DNA of 64,000 nucleotides from Formicarius rufipectus (GCA_013399695.1 VXAU01004947.1:1236538-1300537); one strand, 5' to 3'. Shown: positions 1 through 15,200, numbered from the stretch's first letter. Notes: generated by a model not told the origin, from the letters alone. Numbers and translations are program-made.

Positions 1-850
1 ATTGGTTAAACTGAGCTGTTTTGAAAAAGCATGGCAGCTGCTGCTGCATTTTGCTTGTTCCTTCAAGTACCTGCTATGTTGAGTGTCTCAGGAGAGACTG
101 ACAGAGTGCCTGGTTTGTGGATCTGAATACAGTTCAGGCCTCAGGTAGGTGTTGAGCTGCTTAGGCAGTTCATCCTGAGGCATTTCCCCATGGTTACCCA
201 GAAGGGCTTCAGGGGAGAAGTAATTTGGGGTTGTCAAGAAGCAGAATATTCTGAAATTTTGGAGATTAGTGTCTGAATTCTATTCAAGGTCTCATTTGGT
301 TGTGGATATTTCTTCCTCCTGTTTAGCCAAGAAAGCTGAGGTGGTGAGGACTCCTATAGTAGGATATCATACTGATGCTCACAGGCTCTATTTGCAGTTG
401 CAGTTTTAGTATGTAGTGTTGAAAATGATCCACAAGGGAGCTCTCCACTGATATTCTGAGACATGGCACAGCAGAACAAGCTTCCACCTCACTGTGATGT
501 TACAGACCTCAGTGTGAATGCTGCTACCCACTGTTCTGCAGAAGACTGTATTGTCACTGAAAAATAACTGTGTCAGCTGCAAGGAAATCTGCTGCTGGCT
601 AGGATCCCAAGCCCTGAAGGTGTCTACATTGTTTTTTTGAGGTTGTTCTAGATTTCGACATCTCAACTAATCACTCAAAATCAAGATAAGTAGACAACTC
701 AGGGCATATGAATCATTCCCCATTTTAGGTGTTCTTGTTACAAGACTTGTTTCTCTAAACTGGAGAAACAGGGATTTTATGGCTAAGCCACCCAGTGGAA
801 TTGGCTGGATGGTTGCACTCAAAGAGCTTGTTGTCTAAGTGGAGACTAGT
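1..850. other. non-coding flank, nothing recognised
   Basis: No reading frame with a recognisable family, no splice-bounded exon and no RNA gene is visible. Base composition is ordinary AT-rich bird intergenic sequence. Confidence 0.5.
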
Positions 851-1743
851 TAAGAGTTGCATTCCTCAGGGATTGGGATCGAGTGTCCCTCGGCAGGTTT
901 TCCTATGACACCAAGTTGTGTGGTGCAGTCAACACACCACAGAGAAATAACATCATCCAGAGCAACCTGGATGGGCTTGAGTGGCGGGTCTATGCGAATC
1001 TCAGGAAGTTCAGCACAGCCAAGTGCAAGGTCCTGCAGCTGGGTCAGAACAATCCCAAGCACAAACACAGGCTGAGTGGCCTATGGATTGAAAGCAGCCT
1101 TGGGGAGAAGGACTGGGGGGTGTTGGTTGATAAGAAGCTCAACATGATCCAGCAACGTGTGCTTGTAGCCCAAAAAGCCAACTTCATCCTGGGCTACATC
1201 AGAGAAAGCATGACCAGTGGGTCAGGGAAGATGATTCTGCCCCTCCTCTCAGTTCTTGTGAGACCCCACCCAGAGAAATGCATCAATCTCTGTGAATCCC
1301 AACATAAGAAGTACATGAATCTCCTGAAGCAAGTCCAGAGGAGGGCCATGAAGATGATCAGAGGGCTGGAGCACCTCTCCTGTGAGACAGGCTGAGAGAG
1401 ATAGGGTTGTTCATCCTGGAGAAGAGAAGGCTCCTGGGAGACCTTATAGCACCTTCCAGTACCTAAAAGAGAGAGACAAGAAAGTGCAGTGACAAGGGGT
1501 AATGGCTTTAAGCTGAAAGAGGATATTAGATATCAGGAAGAAATTATTTTACTAGGAGAGTTTGAGGCACTGTAACAGGTTGCCCAGAGAAGTTGCAGAT
1601 GCCCCATCCCTGACAGTCACAAAGGTCAGGTTGAATGGGACTTCGAGCAACCTGTCTATTGGAAGGTGCACCTTCCCATGGCAGGGGATTGGAATTAGAT
1701 GATCTTTATGGTCCCTTCCACCCCAATGATTCTATGATTTGAT
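851..1743 (+). mobile_element. CR1 LINE fragment (ORF2 C-terminal part plus 3' end)
   Basis: A 5'-truncated copy of a chicken-repeat-1 (CR1) non-LTR retrotransposon. Frames around 883-1395 read the C-terminal part of a CR1 reverse transcriptase: an F-x-Y/D-DT-K-L motif near 900, then W-G-V-L-V-D-x-K-L, then Q-R-R-A near 1337. The frame is broken after about 1395, with further CR1-like sequence in other frames. The element ends at about 1740 with the CR1 3' motif (ATGATTCTATGATTTG). It encodes no intact protein and is a dead copy. Confidence 0.85.
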
Positions 1744-4700
1744 AATCATCAGCAGGGGCACTACTGTTATCAGTTTCTCTGTGATTCATTCTGGAGGAGG
1801 AGAAAAAGAGAAGTTCACCAACGCTGTTATATATCGGAGTGCTACTTGTGTTTCCAGTAACTATGTTCAGTTGATGTCTGGGTAAATTTGTGGCTGTAGG
1901 AAGGCTGGGTATGTTTCTGCTTGAGAGGAAGGGCTGAGAGTCTGGACAGATTTACAAGTGACTGAATCTGTGCCAGAATTCCAGGTTTGAACGGGACACA
2001 TTCCAGAGAAAGAAACTTAGAGGTTTGAAATTGCCATGCAGATTAAAAAAAAAATAAAAGTGACTGATCTAGAAAAATGAATTATGAATTTACATTAAAT
2101 GCTTTCATGGAGCAGTTGAAATGCCGAGCCTTAGTTAGTCCCCTAAAATGACATCTTCAGGACAGAAGGGCTAGTTAATTCTGACTGATTTTTGCTTGTG
2201 AAGTTTTAAGGTGAAATAGTTTTTGTAAAGTGCTACCTACATGGGAATTAGCTATACAAATAGAGAAGTCCAGATAGTCCTTAATCCTGTTTTCTTTATT
2301 GTGTTTTACCAATTAGATTGAACTCCCAACTTGCACCTGTGAAACATTTGACATTTCTTGATATACTTTTCTGTTTGCATAAGTTTTATTGTGTAGGAGG
2401 AAATGAGATTAATTCCCATTATAAAATGAGGTGAATTGATTATACATTAAGTGGACTTGCACTCCTTTGTCTTTCCGGTGTCCTAGGCCATTCCTTTCCA
2501 GCACATGGAAGGGTTTTTTTCACTTCTCTTTTTCCTTAGTGTCTTAATATAGCAAGAACTGCTGAATAAACTGAATTAGTAACTGTTTTGTTTGTGGGAC
2601 ATACAACTGTTAATTATCAGAATATATAGATCTGTTAGAATTACATGTGTATAAAAATAACTGTGCCATATGTTTCCCCCTCCGTTGTGTAATACAGACA
2701 CCTAAGAACATCTCATTTGTCCCGGTGAGACCTCTGTGAAAACAGAGTGTGGGCAAATTTGTATTTGATACACGTCTTTAATGTCATTTGAGATGGTACA
2801 TCAGATGGTGTGAGCTTATCTTGGACAGATAAGCAGCTCTGTTGAATATTTTGACAAGAACAGTGACTTACATGATTTCTGGAGGGTAGTGAGGGAGAGA
2901 AAGTAAGCAAGAAGTGTCACTCAGAGAAGGAAAGAGAAAGCAGGCCTGGCATTTATCTAATTTGGTGTCATGGGAGACCTTGGCCTCTCAGGGACCATAT
3001 TCAAGCACCTGATGCAATCAGCCACTCCTATCAATGATTTCAAGCCTGAGAGTTACACCCATTTACATCAGAGGATGGAAATGTTCCTCAAAAAATACTT
3101 AACTCTTTGGGACTTTGACCTTTAAACTACTCTACTTTATCATCTGTTTTTTGACCAATCCTGTTTCTGTGATTTAATTCTGACTGCTGCAAAACTTGGC
3201 TTATAGTGTACAGAGCCTGGCAGACACAGCAGAGATAACTTTATGAATCTAGTTATTTAAGGAAGCAACTATTTTATTTACAAAATAGAGCTGGTTTTGC
3301 TTCAGATCTTCACATGAGCCTTCTGTGTTACTGTTTTTATTAGACTAACTGATAAAATAACACAGATGAGCTTTCAGGCACACAAGCCCATTTCCAGATA
3401 TGAAGCAGAAACAGCAAATGTCAAGGGTGTAATTCATTGCATGTGTCCATGCCCCATTCCATGAACACTCATCCTCCGTGCCACTCTCTGTCTGCTGACT
3501 ACTGAGAGAACCATTTGCAATGACTTCTACTGAATTAGATCAGAAAACCAATGCAGGTGAAGAATGGCTGTGTTTTGTGCTTTACTTCTCAGCCAGGTGA
3601 GCTCTTTGGTGCATTGCTGCCTGAAGGCTTGTAGTGACACAAGAGAGAAAAGAAGGCTGACCCAAGGGCAGGGTCTGGGCATACCACCTCCAGCAGTAGA
3701 CTTTGTTCAACATAAAGTTAGGATTTAGGAATATGATTTAGAACTTGCATGGAGGAGTACTGATCTCAGCTTATATCACAAAGAAACATCTCATTTGAAA
3801 CCATTATTTGCCTCACCTCTCTCTTTTCAGCTCAACCTACTTCTGCTGGTAATTTCAGTTGTGTGTTTTGACTCATTCCATGTTTCCCTGCTCTCTTTTT
3901 GCTGCCTTTCTAGTCTGTTGTGCATGTTTTTATGCAAAGTCACCATACTGAGAACTAGGAAATGCAGAAATCTCACCATTCTTTCTTTTGATTTGCTGTG
4001 GAACATTTCTTGTTTCTGTTCATATTACCCTCTTTTCCACCCATACCCTTTTTCAATTGCCTTGAGTTATTCTGCAGATTTGTTTTGTGATACCTACCTG
4101 TGTCTCCCACTGATTACAGGACGATAAAAAGTCATTCATAACCTCTAAAAACTCCAGGGAATTCTACCTGAAAATGTATTTTATGAAGTGAAGGTGAGGA
4201 AAACCTACTGAAACTCCTCACAGCTGGTTCAGTAGGGCACAGGGGTCACCATCTCCACTTTCATGTCTTGTCACAAATGCTATTGCATTGTCACTGTTAC
4301 TTGAAGGATAAGAGCTATGCTGCAATGGATTTTATCTGTTTGCAGTAATTCTCTCTTTAATTGTGTCCCAGCTTCTGAAACTAGGAACAGTACATTCTTG
4401 GGAATTATGTTTCTGAGAAACAACGGCAGCACAAAATGGCACGCTGCACTGCTGGGAGTGACCCTTTGAAATAAAATGAATGTTCTCTGACATTCTTTCT
4501 CTCCTCATTGTAGATTAACTGGCATCAATACAAAGGTTTACATCTGTATTAAAGATGTTGGTGATTGCTGAATGCATGATACATGAATGGCCATTATCAT
4601 CTGCAGAGAGTTAGTGTACTATGCATATAATCAATCAGATTCTGTTCATGTCAGGAGCTGGCCAGCTCATTACAGCCCATATCATATTAACCCTTGAAGT

Positions 4701-7189
4701 GGAGTGATAGAAGGCAGAAATATTCTGGAATAGACCAAGTGGTCATCCAATCTACCTATTTTTTTTGCCTGACAACCCCACAGGCATGGAGATTTGCTAG
4801 ACACCTAGACAGCCCGAACACTTTCATTTAGCCACTCATGTTTAGTCTTGAGTCCATTTCTCACATGCTCAAGAGAGGAGTTAATTTTTCACTTTTTACT
4901 GTCCTGATATTCAAATTGTAGGCATTCTGGTACTGTAGCTTATCAGGAAAACAACTAACCTTGTCTGACATGCCTCTTGAATGATGGGCTAGTGTTGCAT
5001 CACTCACCTGGGAAGTGGGAGGCTGAGAGCAAGAGGCAGAAGGGAGCCTGACTTTAGTCCTTCAATGCCTCTGGACGGAGAGCAGAATTGTGATTTCCAA
5101 CCATGCTCCCAGGGCTCAGTTGTTTTGTCAATGACAAATCATTGAATTGAAATAAAAGCAGAATTGAGAGCATGGCCTGTAAGGCCAGCTTCCGAATGTG
5201 CACAGTGAGTAGGAAAGTAAGCCAGTAAAATAACAGAGGATATGACATGTTTTCTGGAAGAGTTAAATAACTCTGATAAAGCTACTTCAGAGCTGTGATA
5301 TATATAGATTTGAGGAATTTTATTGACTCTATTATAAAGGATAATCTATCTGGCATCATAACCTACACAAGACCTTGATCCCTGGCTTCACTGCTCCACT
5401 GATACTTCACAGCCACAATGCTGGCTTAACGAGCCGTATCAAGCATAGGAGGAGACAGAGCTTCAGCAACAGCTGGAGAAAGACTATCTGATCTGTAAAT
5501 CTGTCATTTTGCCATGAACTTTTCAAGCAATATGAAATAACAAAGAACATCATATTTCAACTATCATGGCAGAGTTAGGTTAGCGTGATTGTGACTTTCT
5601 GTGCTCAAGTCATTGCTAATTTCCAAGATAACTCTCAGGCTCTGCAGGATACTGAACTGGCACTGAGAAACAGTCCAATGAATGTCTGAGGAGTCCAAAG
5701 ATGTCCTCAGACATGTGCTCCTACCTCTTGAATTGATTGTGCTGAGATCTGAATCCCCATAAACAGCTGAGGAACCTCTTTAAATAGCCTTAATTTTTAC
5801 AGTGAGATGATGACATCTTTGAAACTGTAGTCAGGCTTTGAAGCTGACAGTAGCAAAGCTGAAGCTTCTGGAACTGCAGCCCCAGAACCTGGCACAGATG
5901 CCTGCTCTTCACCCTGCATTTGGTTTATAATTGTTGGCATAATTTTTGAGTTATTAGAATTTCAAGAATAAGAGATTCTTCTAATCTAAACAAGTAAAAT
6001 AGCACTATAAATAACATTCAATCTTCATTGTGACTAAATTAAGTGAAACAAGACATTATTAAACACATTTCAATTCATTGCCATAGCTTCTCTTAAATTT
6101 TATGTGAAGCAGGAAGCTGCAGTTGAAAGCAGAGAAAGACAAAAGTTTCTGACTGAGCCAAGGATGTGGCACAGCTGGGGAATAAGTAAATATAAATCTC
6201 AAGTGAAGCATTGCTAGCAGAGGCATTAAACAAAAGAGGAATTTTTCTGTGTGGCACCAATATGACTTGAGATGAATACTCATACCATTTTATTTGCCTG
6301 TGTTAAAAATACAAAATGATTCCAATTGGAACAGGTGCAGAGAAGGGTGGAAGAGGAAGCCTGCTTTAGATGGCAAACTAAAAATAATTGATCCTCAGCC
6401 TGACTGATTAAGGTTGAGAAGGGATGTAAATAATTTATAGATACATTTTCTGGGTTAGGAGAGTAAAGAATAAGCATGGTTGGGAACTAGTCAGTCTTAC
6501 CTAACTCTGGAAGAAAGGTACAGGGATGAAAAGTTATATGGATGCATTTGGGCTGAAAGTTAGAAGAGTATCTGTAACCACTAGATTGTAGTTATTTTGG
6601 CTTTTCCTTACGATTAATACCCAGTCCTAACCAAGTCTCCACCTCTTTGAAAGTGGCCAAAGAAACATGAAACAGAAGAACTGAGTCAGGAAGAAAACTG
6701 ATGAAAACTCACCATGGTAGAAAGGCTGGATTTGTTACCTTAGAGGTAACTAAGGTACCTATTAGAGGTTGCTAAGGGATGGGGTGGGGAAGACTGGGTG
6801 CCTGCTGTGCTGGGCTCTACTCAAAAATGGGGGTAAAGGAGGGAGTGCACGTCACATGACCCAGCCCCCAAGTTGCTATGATATTCCATTTAAGTTGGGA
6901 CTTCTCTACCCAGGAAAGAATTATGTGGTTTAGATCCACATACAGCAGGGTGAAGGCAATTCATAGGAACAATCCATGTGGTTTTCTACTCCTACCTCTT
7001 AAAAAAAAACCCTCCCAAAAACAACTCTTCCTGTGGTCAGCAGTATTACTATTACAATCTTGTTTTGCCTCAGAGAAAACTGATTAATCGCACATCAGGC
7101 TTGTTAGAAACCTGCTGACTAGCATTACTCTGCAGTTACATTTTTTGGGAATCCTAAGTAAGTTTTTTGACTGTTTTGGTTTTTGGGCT

Positions 7190-7240
7190 TTTTCTTTTTT
7201 TTTTTTTTTTTTCTTTTTCTTTTTCTTTTTTTTTTTTTTT
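7190..7240. repeat. poly-T / TTTTTC simple repeat
   Basis: About 50 bases of T with interspersed C. It produces artefactual poly-Lys and poly-Phe reading frames on the two strands, which should be ignored. Confidence 0.9.
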
Positions 7241-8929
7241 GGAGAGATACGGCAGAAGGGCTCGGGTTTCATATCACGCTCTGATCATAGTGAAAAAGCT
7301 GGACAGAGCTGGTTGTAATGACAGCTGCCGGTGCAATATTGACATTCCACAGGGTTTGATTGTGAGGTTCTTTTAACCTATAAGTGGAAAAATGATTCTC
7401 AGATTAACATCTTTACATGTCAGTATTTCATTCACAGCACAGAAATGGGTGAGGGACCAGACAGCCTTGAAATGTTATTTGCCAGAATCTGCCTTGTGAA
7501 GACATCTTTCAAGCTCTTGGCATTGTTGGGTTTTTAATGTCTTTAAGAATTAGGTAAGAATACAGAGAAACTCAGGATATTGCAGCATGAGCCAAGTGCA
7601 AAACTGCTGAAGCTGATTCAAAAGGAGTGGAAAAGAAATGATTTCCCACTTGTCTGGGGGAAACCTCATTAGAGTTCACACCACACTCAAATTGGAAGTG
7701 TAATTCCATCAATATTGCTCAAAGATTCTTTTTAATTACCCTTTCATCATTCCTTCCCAACTCTACAACTAGTTCCAGTCCCCATGAATTCATTGGAAGA
7801 ATGGATGCCACACTGGCATACATGTCCTTTTGTTTCCTTGCCAAAATCTCTTCACATTCCATTTGGTATGAAATAGGCTATTACTATGATACGACAAGAT
7901 ACCATGTATAATATGCAGCAGATAACATCATTATTGTTGTTGCATGATCTTCTGGAATCAGTCTGAGACACCAGAGAGACTCTGGTTTGTCCCCATCTCA
8001 CCAGGACTCATTATTCAAACCTGAATTCTTAAGCAACCTGCACTATATCCTTAGAAAGACATGGATCCTCGTATACTACCCTAAGTGAAAGGGGTAATTT
8101 TTATTGGACATTTTTCAATTAACCATTCCAAAAGCAAAGCCAAAAAATCCCCTCAAAAGTCTCCAAGCCCAAATGCTGTTTGAACATTTCTATTTTAACT
8201 GCCCTGTGATAAAAGTTTATCATGCTATGAAAATAAAATGATGTCTAGATTCTATAATGATGTCCACTGGGAGAGCAAATTCATAGAGCCATCTTGAGTC
8301 TGCAACCCCTAATGCGGCTTTCTTTGACATTAGCCTGTATCTACCAAGGGTCACACTAATTATGGAATAATGTTTCTCCTGAGTTCAAACTAACATTTTC
8401 CCTACCCTGTTTTGTGCATTGTCTCTTTCAACACTTCTTTTTACAATAGAACTGTTGGACACATATTGAAGCATTTTCTTTCTCTGTATTCTTATATGCT
8501 GTCATAATTGTATAAAGCATATTCATTTTAATATAAATGTAAAACAAAACATATAACTTTAAATGCTTCAAAGCTCTTTCTTCCAAGCAGGAATGACCAC
8601 CTGAAAGAACCAGAGACCTAGAAATAGTTTGCTAAGAGACCTTTTGACTTTGGTTAGTTTGCACATTCTTTGCCTGAAATCATTAAAAATGCTGTCTTAC
8701 TTTTGGCTGGCATCTCACATGAATTTAGGTGTTCAACTTGAGAAATCAGTTTGGAGTTTAATCTAGACTGCCTCTACCACTGAGACAGGCACTGCCATGT
8801 TTTGTCTTGTGGATTTTAAACAGCTGGTGGGACATCCCACCCTGGGAAGCATTTCCCTCCCTCCCTTCAATACAGCTAGAATTTAAGATGAGCTCTGAGT
8901 AAGTATTTAACCTTTAAATGATCACCTTG

Positions 8930-9230
8930 AGATGTCATGTAATGAACCTACATTGTTTAGGTAAATGCAATTGTAATTCCAGGCTATTTAAACCTACTAC
9001 CATATGGGTATTTAGTCTTAATTATGGCTATGCCTATTTTAAGTAACAGGCTTTAATGATGATACTCTCCATAATTAGCATTTTACTTAATTGTGCTACA
9101 GATTTCATAACCTGGTCATGAGAAGTTAGTGGTTTTTCATCTATCTTGGCAGTTTGTGCAATAGGCCATTCAAAGGTATTCGCTTAACTTGTATTAATTA
9201 TGCTATCTCTTGGACAGTGTGCACTTGAGA
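8930..9230. promoter_or_regulatory. possible regulatory block rich in TAATTA cores
   Basis: Within 300 bases there are several homeodomain-type cores: TTAATTATGG near 9018, CATAATTAGC near 9070, ACTTAATTG near 9086 and ATTAATTATGC near 9194. A CArG-like CCATATGGG lies near 9000. Such density can mark a developmental enhancer, but AT-rich DNA also produces it by chance. Conservation cannot be judged from one sequence. Confidence 0.18.
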
Positions 9231-12200
9231 TAAATAAGAAGTGGGCAGTTTGCACAGATTAAAAACATGTGACTTGAAACAAACAAGTATTTTGAAGAAA
9301 AGGAAACATTTGGAACTTGTTAGCTTTGTGAGTACTTCTTGCAAATTGATGTAATTCTAATGGCCTTAAGGATCTGTCCAAGGAAGAGAAGGACTTTATC
9401 TTCTTTGACCAGTGAAGCAGAATGATTGGCAAGTTTTGAGACTTAATTTGTTGGAAAACAAGTGACCTCATGGTTTCAATGACTTTGACAGTGACTGCAG
9501 TAAGAATTATGAAGATGCAAATCACAAGGAATGAAAGAAATTTGGTCCCACATTCTTTTATTGCCATAAATGTTTTCAGTAATGCATTTAGTACTCTCTA
9601 TGCTGATGTACAGTAACATCTGTTGGTCAGAGAAGTCCAAGTTTTAATAATTGTCTTGACAAGACACAAAAAGATCAAGTACCTTGCTCAAGGTCACAGA
9701 GAGAGTGAGATTTAGATTATGTTTGCAAAGAAGTATTGCTGGATACTATCCTTTTATTTAGCTGGTAGAGCTCATATTCTCCGTAGTATTTAGAACTTGT
9801 TTCAAGCAGTACATGATTAAAGTGCTTGTGGCTACAGCTTCAAGACCTACTGCTATTTGAGTTGGAACCTAAAGCACTTCTATTCAGAGTGCCAATTAAA
9901 GATATTAGATGGAAAAGTAAACAAAATGTGATTTTGTAATATATTGCTCTCATAATTTGGAAAAGCTAAGCTTGCAGAGGATAGTGCAGCTGCTAACAGC
10001 ATAATAAGTAATGTGCAGTATTTTAATCCAGTTGTTTAAAAACATTTTTGACACTACTTTTAGACAACTGGGAACAGAAAAAGATCTACTCTTGTATTAT
10101 GTATTTGTTATTTAACACACCACGCTGGTAATTTTTAAAACACATGATAGTCCTTGTGTCCTTAAAATTAGTAATTTACTTAAAGAAGGATCTTCACATT
10201 GAGGGTTTGTTTTTTTTTTTAGTTAAAAAAAAGTTCTCTGAAAAGGATGGACTCTGTGACTATTGCAATAATAATTTATTTTAATAAAAAATTATGCTTG
10301 TGATTCTGGAGAATCTAAAATTTGTTGGATAATCATTCCAGTTAGAAGTCATTTGGAAAAGTCATTGCAGTGGATTGCTCAGGAGTCTAGCAGGTTTATA
10401 CAAATGCATAATGTCTGTGTTCAGGTAATAAAACTATTAGATTTGCCTTAGCAATTCAGAGCAAGGGCCCCTTTACCATTGTCCTGGAACCAGCAGTGAC
10501 TGTAAGCAAATGCTAGGAATGAGCAGTAACAGGACACGGATGTGTTGGTACTGTACTCTCCTAGTTCCAACTATTCTGTCAGCTCAGGTTTCCTGGATTT
10601 GTAGCTTGTCTATTTTGTAATGTTCAAGGGATCTGACCATTTAGTATGTATCCTAACTTCCCTTTTGATGATGTGCATGTGCCTTATCTGCAATACACCT
10701 TGCTGAGGTGCTGCAGAGTTTGCAGTTGGCTGCCACGTTATTCTGCTTGTTTTGATTGTGGCTCTTACCAGCTGTGTTTGATGGCTGATACCTCTTTGTA
10801 GTGGAAGATGCCATGTGAAGTAGAACCTTTCTTCATGTCAGCCAGAATTGTAGATCCACCTTTCAGGACAAAGTGTCCTATAACCTACTTTCTAAATGTC
10901 TGCAAGAATTCCCAATTCTCCTCAGGCTGTATTTAAAAGTATTGTTTACAGGCTTACCCAGGAGACCTTTTCATGCTTTCTGGTTTGCACTATTTTCAGT
11001 GTTTAGCAACTCAGCTCCCAGCTTTCCCTTCAAGTCTGTCTAGGGTAATTTTTATTTGAAAAGCCTGTAACAGACTCAGGTTTGCTACCTTTGCATCAAT
11101 CTCTAGACCATAATAGAAAGAAGATTCACTTTGAATTACGTTTGATTGACTGTTTTTCATTGTTCTTGTTTCCTTGTCCACAATTTAATCTTATTTTTAA
11201 TTTCCTTAATTAAAAATTAGAATTCTATGACTGTAAAATCTCAAGTTCTCATATATTACAGTGACAGGACTGAAAAAGAGTAGAAATTTTTACTACACTA
11301 ATACCACGAATTTTAAGCAACGCTGGTACCTTCCTGAAGTTTTATGTACTCTTTCGGTTCCTGTTCCCTACAACGTGGCAGATAGGTCTGAAAAAGCAAA
11401 GTACAGTGAAACTGCCAATTAAAAACAACCATTTCAGTCATAAAGCTCATCCTCCATAAACGGATTGTTTTTCTCAGAATAATAAAATTAAAAATAGTCT
11501 TTCAGCCACTGCTTTAATTTTAAAGGCAATGTTGACAGTTTTCCTCAATATTCTCCAGAACGCTCAGCTTCATGACATCTCAGGCTGTGGCAAAGTATTT
11601 GGCATAAGCACCAATCAGGCTGGCAGAAAGAAATCCTAACTGTCCTCGAGCATTCATTGCTGCACTTGTGTCTGATCACCCAGTTTTCTGATGTGTTTCT
11701 GTATATCTGCTGAAGAGATGCATGTGTAAATGTGACTGATTTTGCAAAATAGGTTTTTAAAATAAATGCTACCCGCCTCACTTTATTCATTTCAACATTT
11801 GGTTGCTGAAAAATTAGATGTAAATTGTCTGGGAAAAGGAGATAAGAGTCTCTTACATCATAAAGGAGGAGGAAAGGAAGTACAGTATTAAGCACTGCAG
11901 CAGAAAGTAGCTCAGATGGTGAGGTGAAGGGTGACTCTTGTCCAGAACTGTTCTGAGGTACTCAGCTAGCCAATAAGAAAATTGGTTGCACTCTGTTTAT
12001 TTAGTATTTACTGTATGTTGCAACGTATTTTCCAAGTATCCTTCCACACCCTTGAGGATTAACAGATACTCATAAAAACAGATTTTCACCAGGTAACACG
12101 ACTTGAAGAGCTTAGGTTTTGTGAAAACCACTGAGTATCAGAAACTTGGATAATACATTCAAAAGGGTTAGCAACAAAGAGTAGAAGAGTAGGGAAATGA

Positions 12201-15200
12201 GGTAGAAAGGCTTGAAAAAGATTAAACTGCCTCTCTGAGTGAGATGACTAGTACTGTTCCTGAAATTAAAGTGAGGCTGGCCAGATGAGAAAAGACTGTA
12301 AAGATTTTATTGATTAACCTTGTGCAGGGAACACACATCTCATTTTTCCTGTTAAAACAGAACAGGCTCCAAAGAGTAAAATGTGATGATTTAGAAAACG
12401 CTCAAAGGAGAAGCAATGACAGGATTTATGGCATTCCTAAAAACACAGAAAATAACTAAAATGTGGGAATGTTGTCTATGTCACTTACACAATCCTTGCA
12501 TTCTGATAGTATTATATAAAGATCTTATAGGGCAGAAACACAAAACCCTGAGATCCAACTAAGATGTGTTGTTTTCTGTTTCCAGAATTATCAAACTCAG
12601 CAATAATTTTTTACAGGCAGCTGGGTAGAACAATGAAGAGCTGTATAAGAACAAAATTATCTATTTTGATGACAATTGCTACCCTGAAGATCAGAAAATT
12701 TGGAGACACGTTGGAACTAAGCAAAACCAGCTTAGGAAAAGGAATAAGGTCCTTCATTTCATAATCATCACAACTAAGATGGATGTTATTATATAAGAAC
12801 AAAAGGCCCCAGAGAAATGTTGCCAGTGCTTGACAGTTCAGGCATTGTCATCCTTCAAAGAGGAGCAGCAGAAGGATTAAAGAACCAGTCTGCAGTAATT
12901 AGACCAACATCTAACTTTGTAGTAAATTCACCTAGATTTTGCAAATAGGCAGGAGGCCTGACATACATCAGCACTCCAGAGAGGGAAGCAGAGAGAAAGA
13001 AGTGAAATATGAAGTCCGGATGCTCTACTATGCTCAAGGAGCAAAAAGGACACCCAGGGGAGGAAGTGTAAAGCTGACTTTTTCTGAGTTGCAGTAATTC
13101 TGCGTCCAGACCCTTGGAGGAACTTCCAGAAAACTTAAGGCTGTTTGGGGTTATGTATTATCTGGCAATGGACTCAAGGGGCCAATAAAGCAGCTGGGGA
13201 TCAGCTTAGAGAAATACTATCTCTTGTGGAGGCAGTAAGGAGAAGAAGGGGAAATTCTGAACCTAAATTTCTCATTTTCTAGTGAGCATAAGAGCACCTC
13301 TACAGCTGTATGAGTCCCGTGCAGACTGGATATGTCAGGCTTAAGAGCAAAATCTTTGGGGCTGTGAAGGCATATCATCAAAATAGGCAACAGGCTTTAT
13401 AAACACCATGTTCTACACTGTGCTACCATGATAGGTTTAGTAACCCAAAGATGAATATTATGGATACTAAGAAGGGAAATAAGTGATGGGATGAAGTTTT
13501 TAAAAAGACAAGGCTGGGTAAACGTGCAAAGAAATACTGATAGAAGGAGGTTAAAAAGGCAGAGGAAAATACAGACTACCTAAGTCAACTCCATCTGTTT
13601 CAGACTTGCTTTGTTACTTGTTTTCTAGTTCTTATTCTGAAAAGTGAGGAAGCAAAAATTAGCACAAAAAAAAAAAAGTAAAATATGTTGCAGCTTTCTA
13701 AGCTTTCTTTTTTCTTCATAGCCTTTTAGTAGGAAGCAAAGGTTTTCTGGGGAACCTTCTGGGAAGGCAATTCTGTGTCTAGTTCAGCTGTTAAAAATAG
13801 TAGTGGTACCTCTCAGCCTACTGAACCTTGAAGCCATACAACTTTTCTGCCCAAATGAATTTGAATTCATGGACTACTGGTTTAAGTTATTTGCTGATCC
13901 TAGCCAAATGACCAGGTCAGGATGACTTTATATCCAGAAAAGATGTAATTGTACCTGCATTCTCTATTTCACTGTGCTAGATGTGTTTTTATTGCTTCAT
14001 CAGGAAGCTAAACCTAGAATTAAATAATTGCCTCTTTCTTTAGTGCCTTTGCCTCCACAAGTAGCTCCCTACCTTCACATTGATGAACAGCACAGCCTTT
14101 CTGTCTTTCATGTGGGACAACAATGATGGTGTTTTCTCTTCTTTACATTAATTTCTTTTTCATGAGTATTAACATGAACATTCAGATTTCTGTACAAGAT
14201 TTTAGGCTCAATAATGAAGCATGAATACTGAGCTTTTAACAAGTAACATTTAATGTTTATAGGGTTGTGGTGAAAATTATTCACATAGAAACAACTTAAC
14301 TGAAGATCACAGAGCACCTACAGTATTAATTGCTGTTAACCTCTCTGAGAGTGGACTCCTAAAACTCAGATGCCAGGAAGGAGAGAAACACATAAAGTTT
14401 AGTCAGCAGGTTGTGGACTAGAATTTCTGAACCTCCTCAGCTATGCTGTAAATAGTTTCAGTGGTATGAACACCAAATTAGCTATGCACTAAGCTCAAGA
14501 CACAGAGAAGCAGCCATAGGGACTTCAGGGCTGAATAGATTCTGCTTTGTTCAAATACAGCTAATATAAGCAACACATCTGCTGGTGGTTAAAGAGTCCT
14601 CAGTGTGGCTGGGAGACAATGTATTGTAAATTGTATGAGCAAATTATTGTTGGCTCTGTCTGTTACTATGACAGTAATGGTGTGTAAAATATGAAGCCAT
14701 TGCCAAGGTCAGGATGGACGGTATCTCAGTGAGTAAGATACTAAGGTATGACTTTCAGTATTATTCTGGCCAAATACAAATTTATTCTTACTATGTTGTT
14801 TGATGTGGCACATATTAGGTCTCTGAAGACAGGACATAAAACTATGCTGGCTTTAATTCTCAGCTGATTTATTTAAATATAATAATAAATATAAGTAACC
14901 CTGTATAGATAGTTGTTTCATGTGTAATATTTATCCCTGCTCTGTACAGTCATGTCATAACAGTGCAAAATCTACAGAGGCATTCTGCTTATGTGAATTT
15001 AACAGATGACATAATTTATTGGTACTAAGATTTGCTTGTATCTGAATTGTCAGAAATATGAGATCATTGTTCTTTCTTGCTTAGCCTGACCCCTTAGTTC
15101 TAGAAAATATTGTAACCCTAATTTTCATTACAGTCCCACTTTAGGCATTATGTACGTGCACAAAAAGGAACATTTTAAGAAAACAACACTTTCATCCCCC

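Noticed and set aside
883..1395. 170-codon plus frame as a host gene
   Set aside because: It is the broken C-terminal reverse-transcriptase part of a CR1 copy.
3795..4127. 110-codon frame rich in Leu, Ser, Phe and Cys resembling a membrane protein
   Set aside because: Its hydrophobicity comes from a T-rich stretch; there is no signal of selection or splicing and no family motif.
7084..7376. Poly-Lys and poly-Phe reading frames on both strands
   Set aside because: They are created by the poly-T/TTTTTC simple repeat at 7190-7240.
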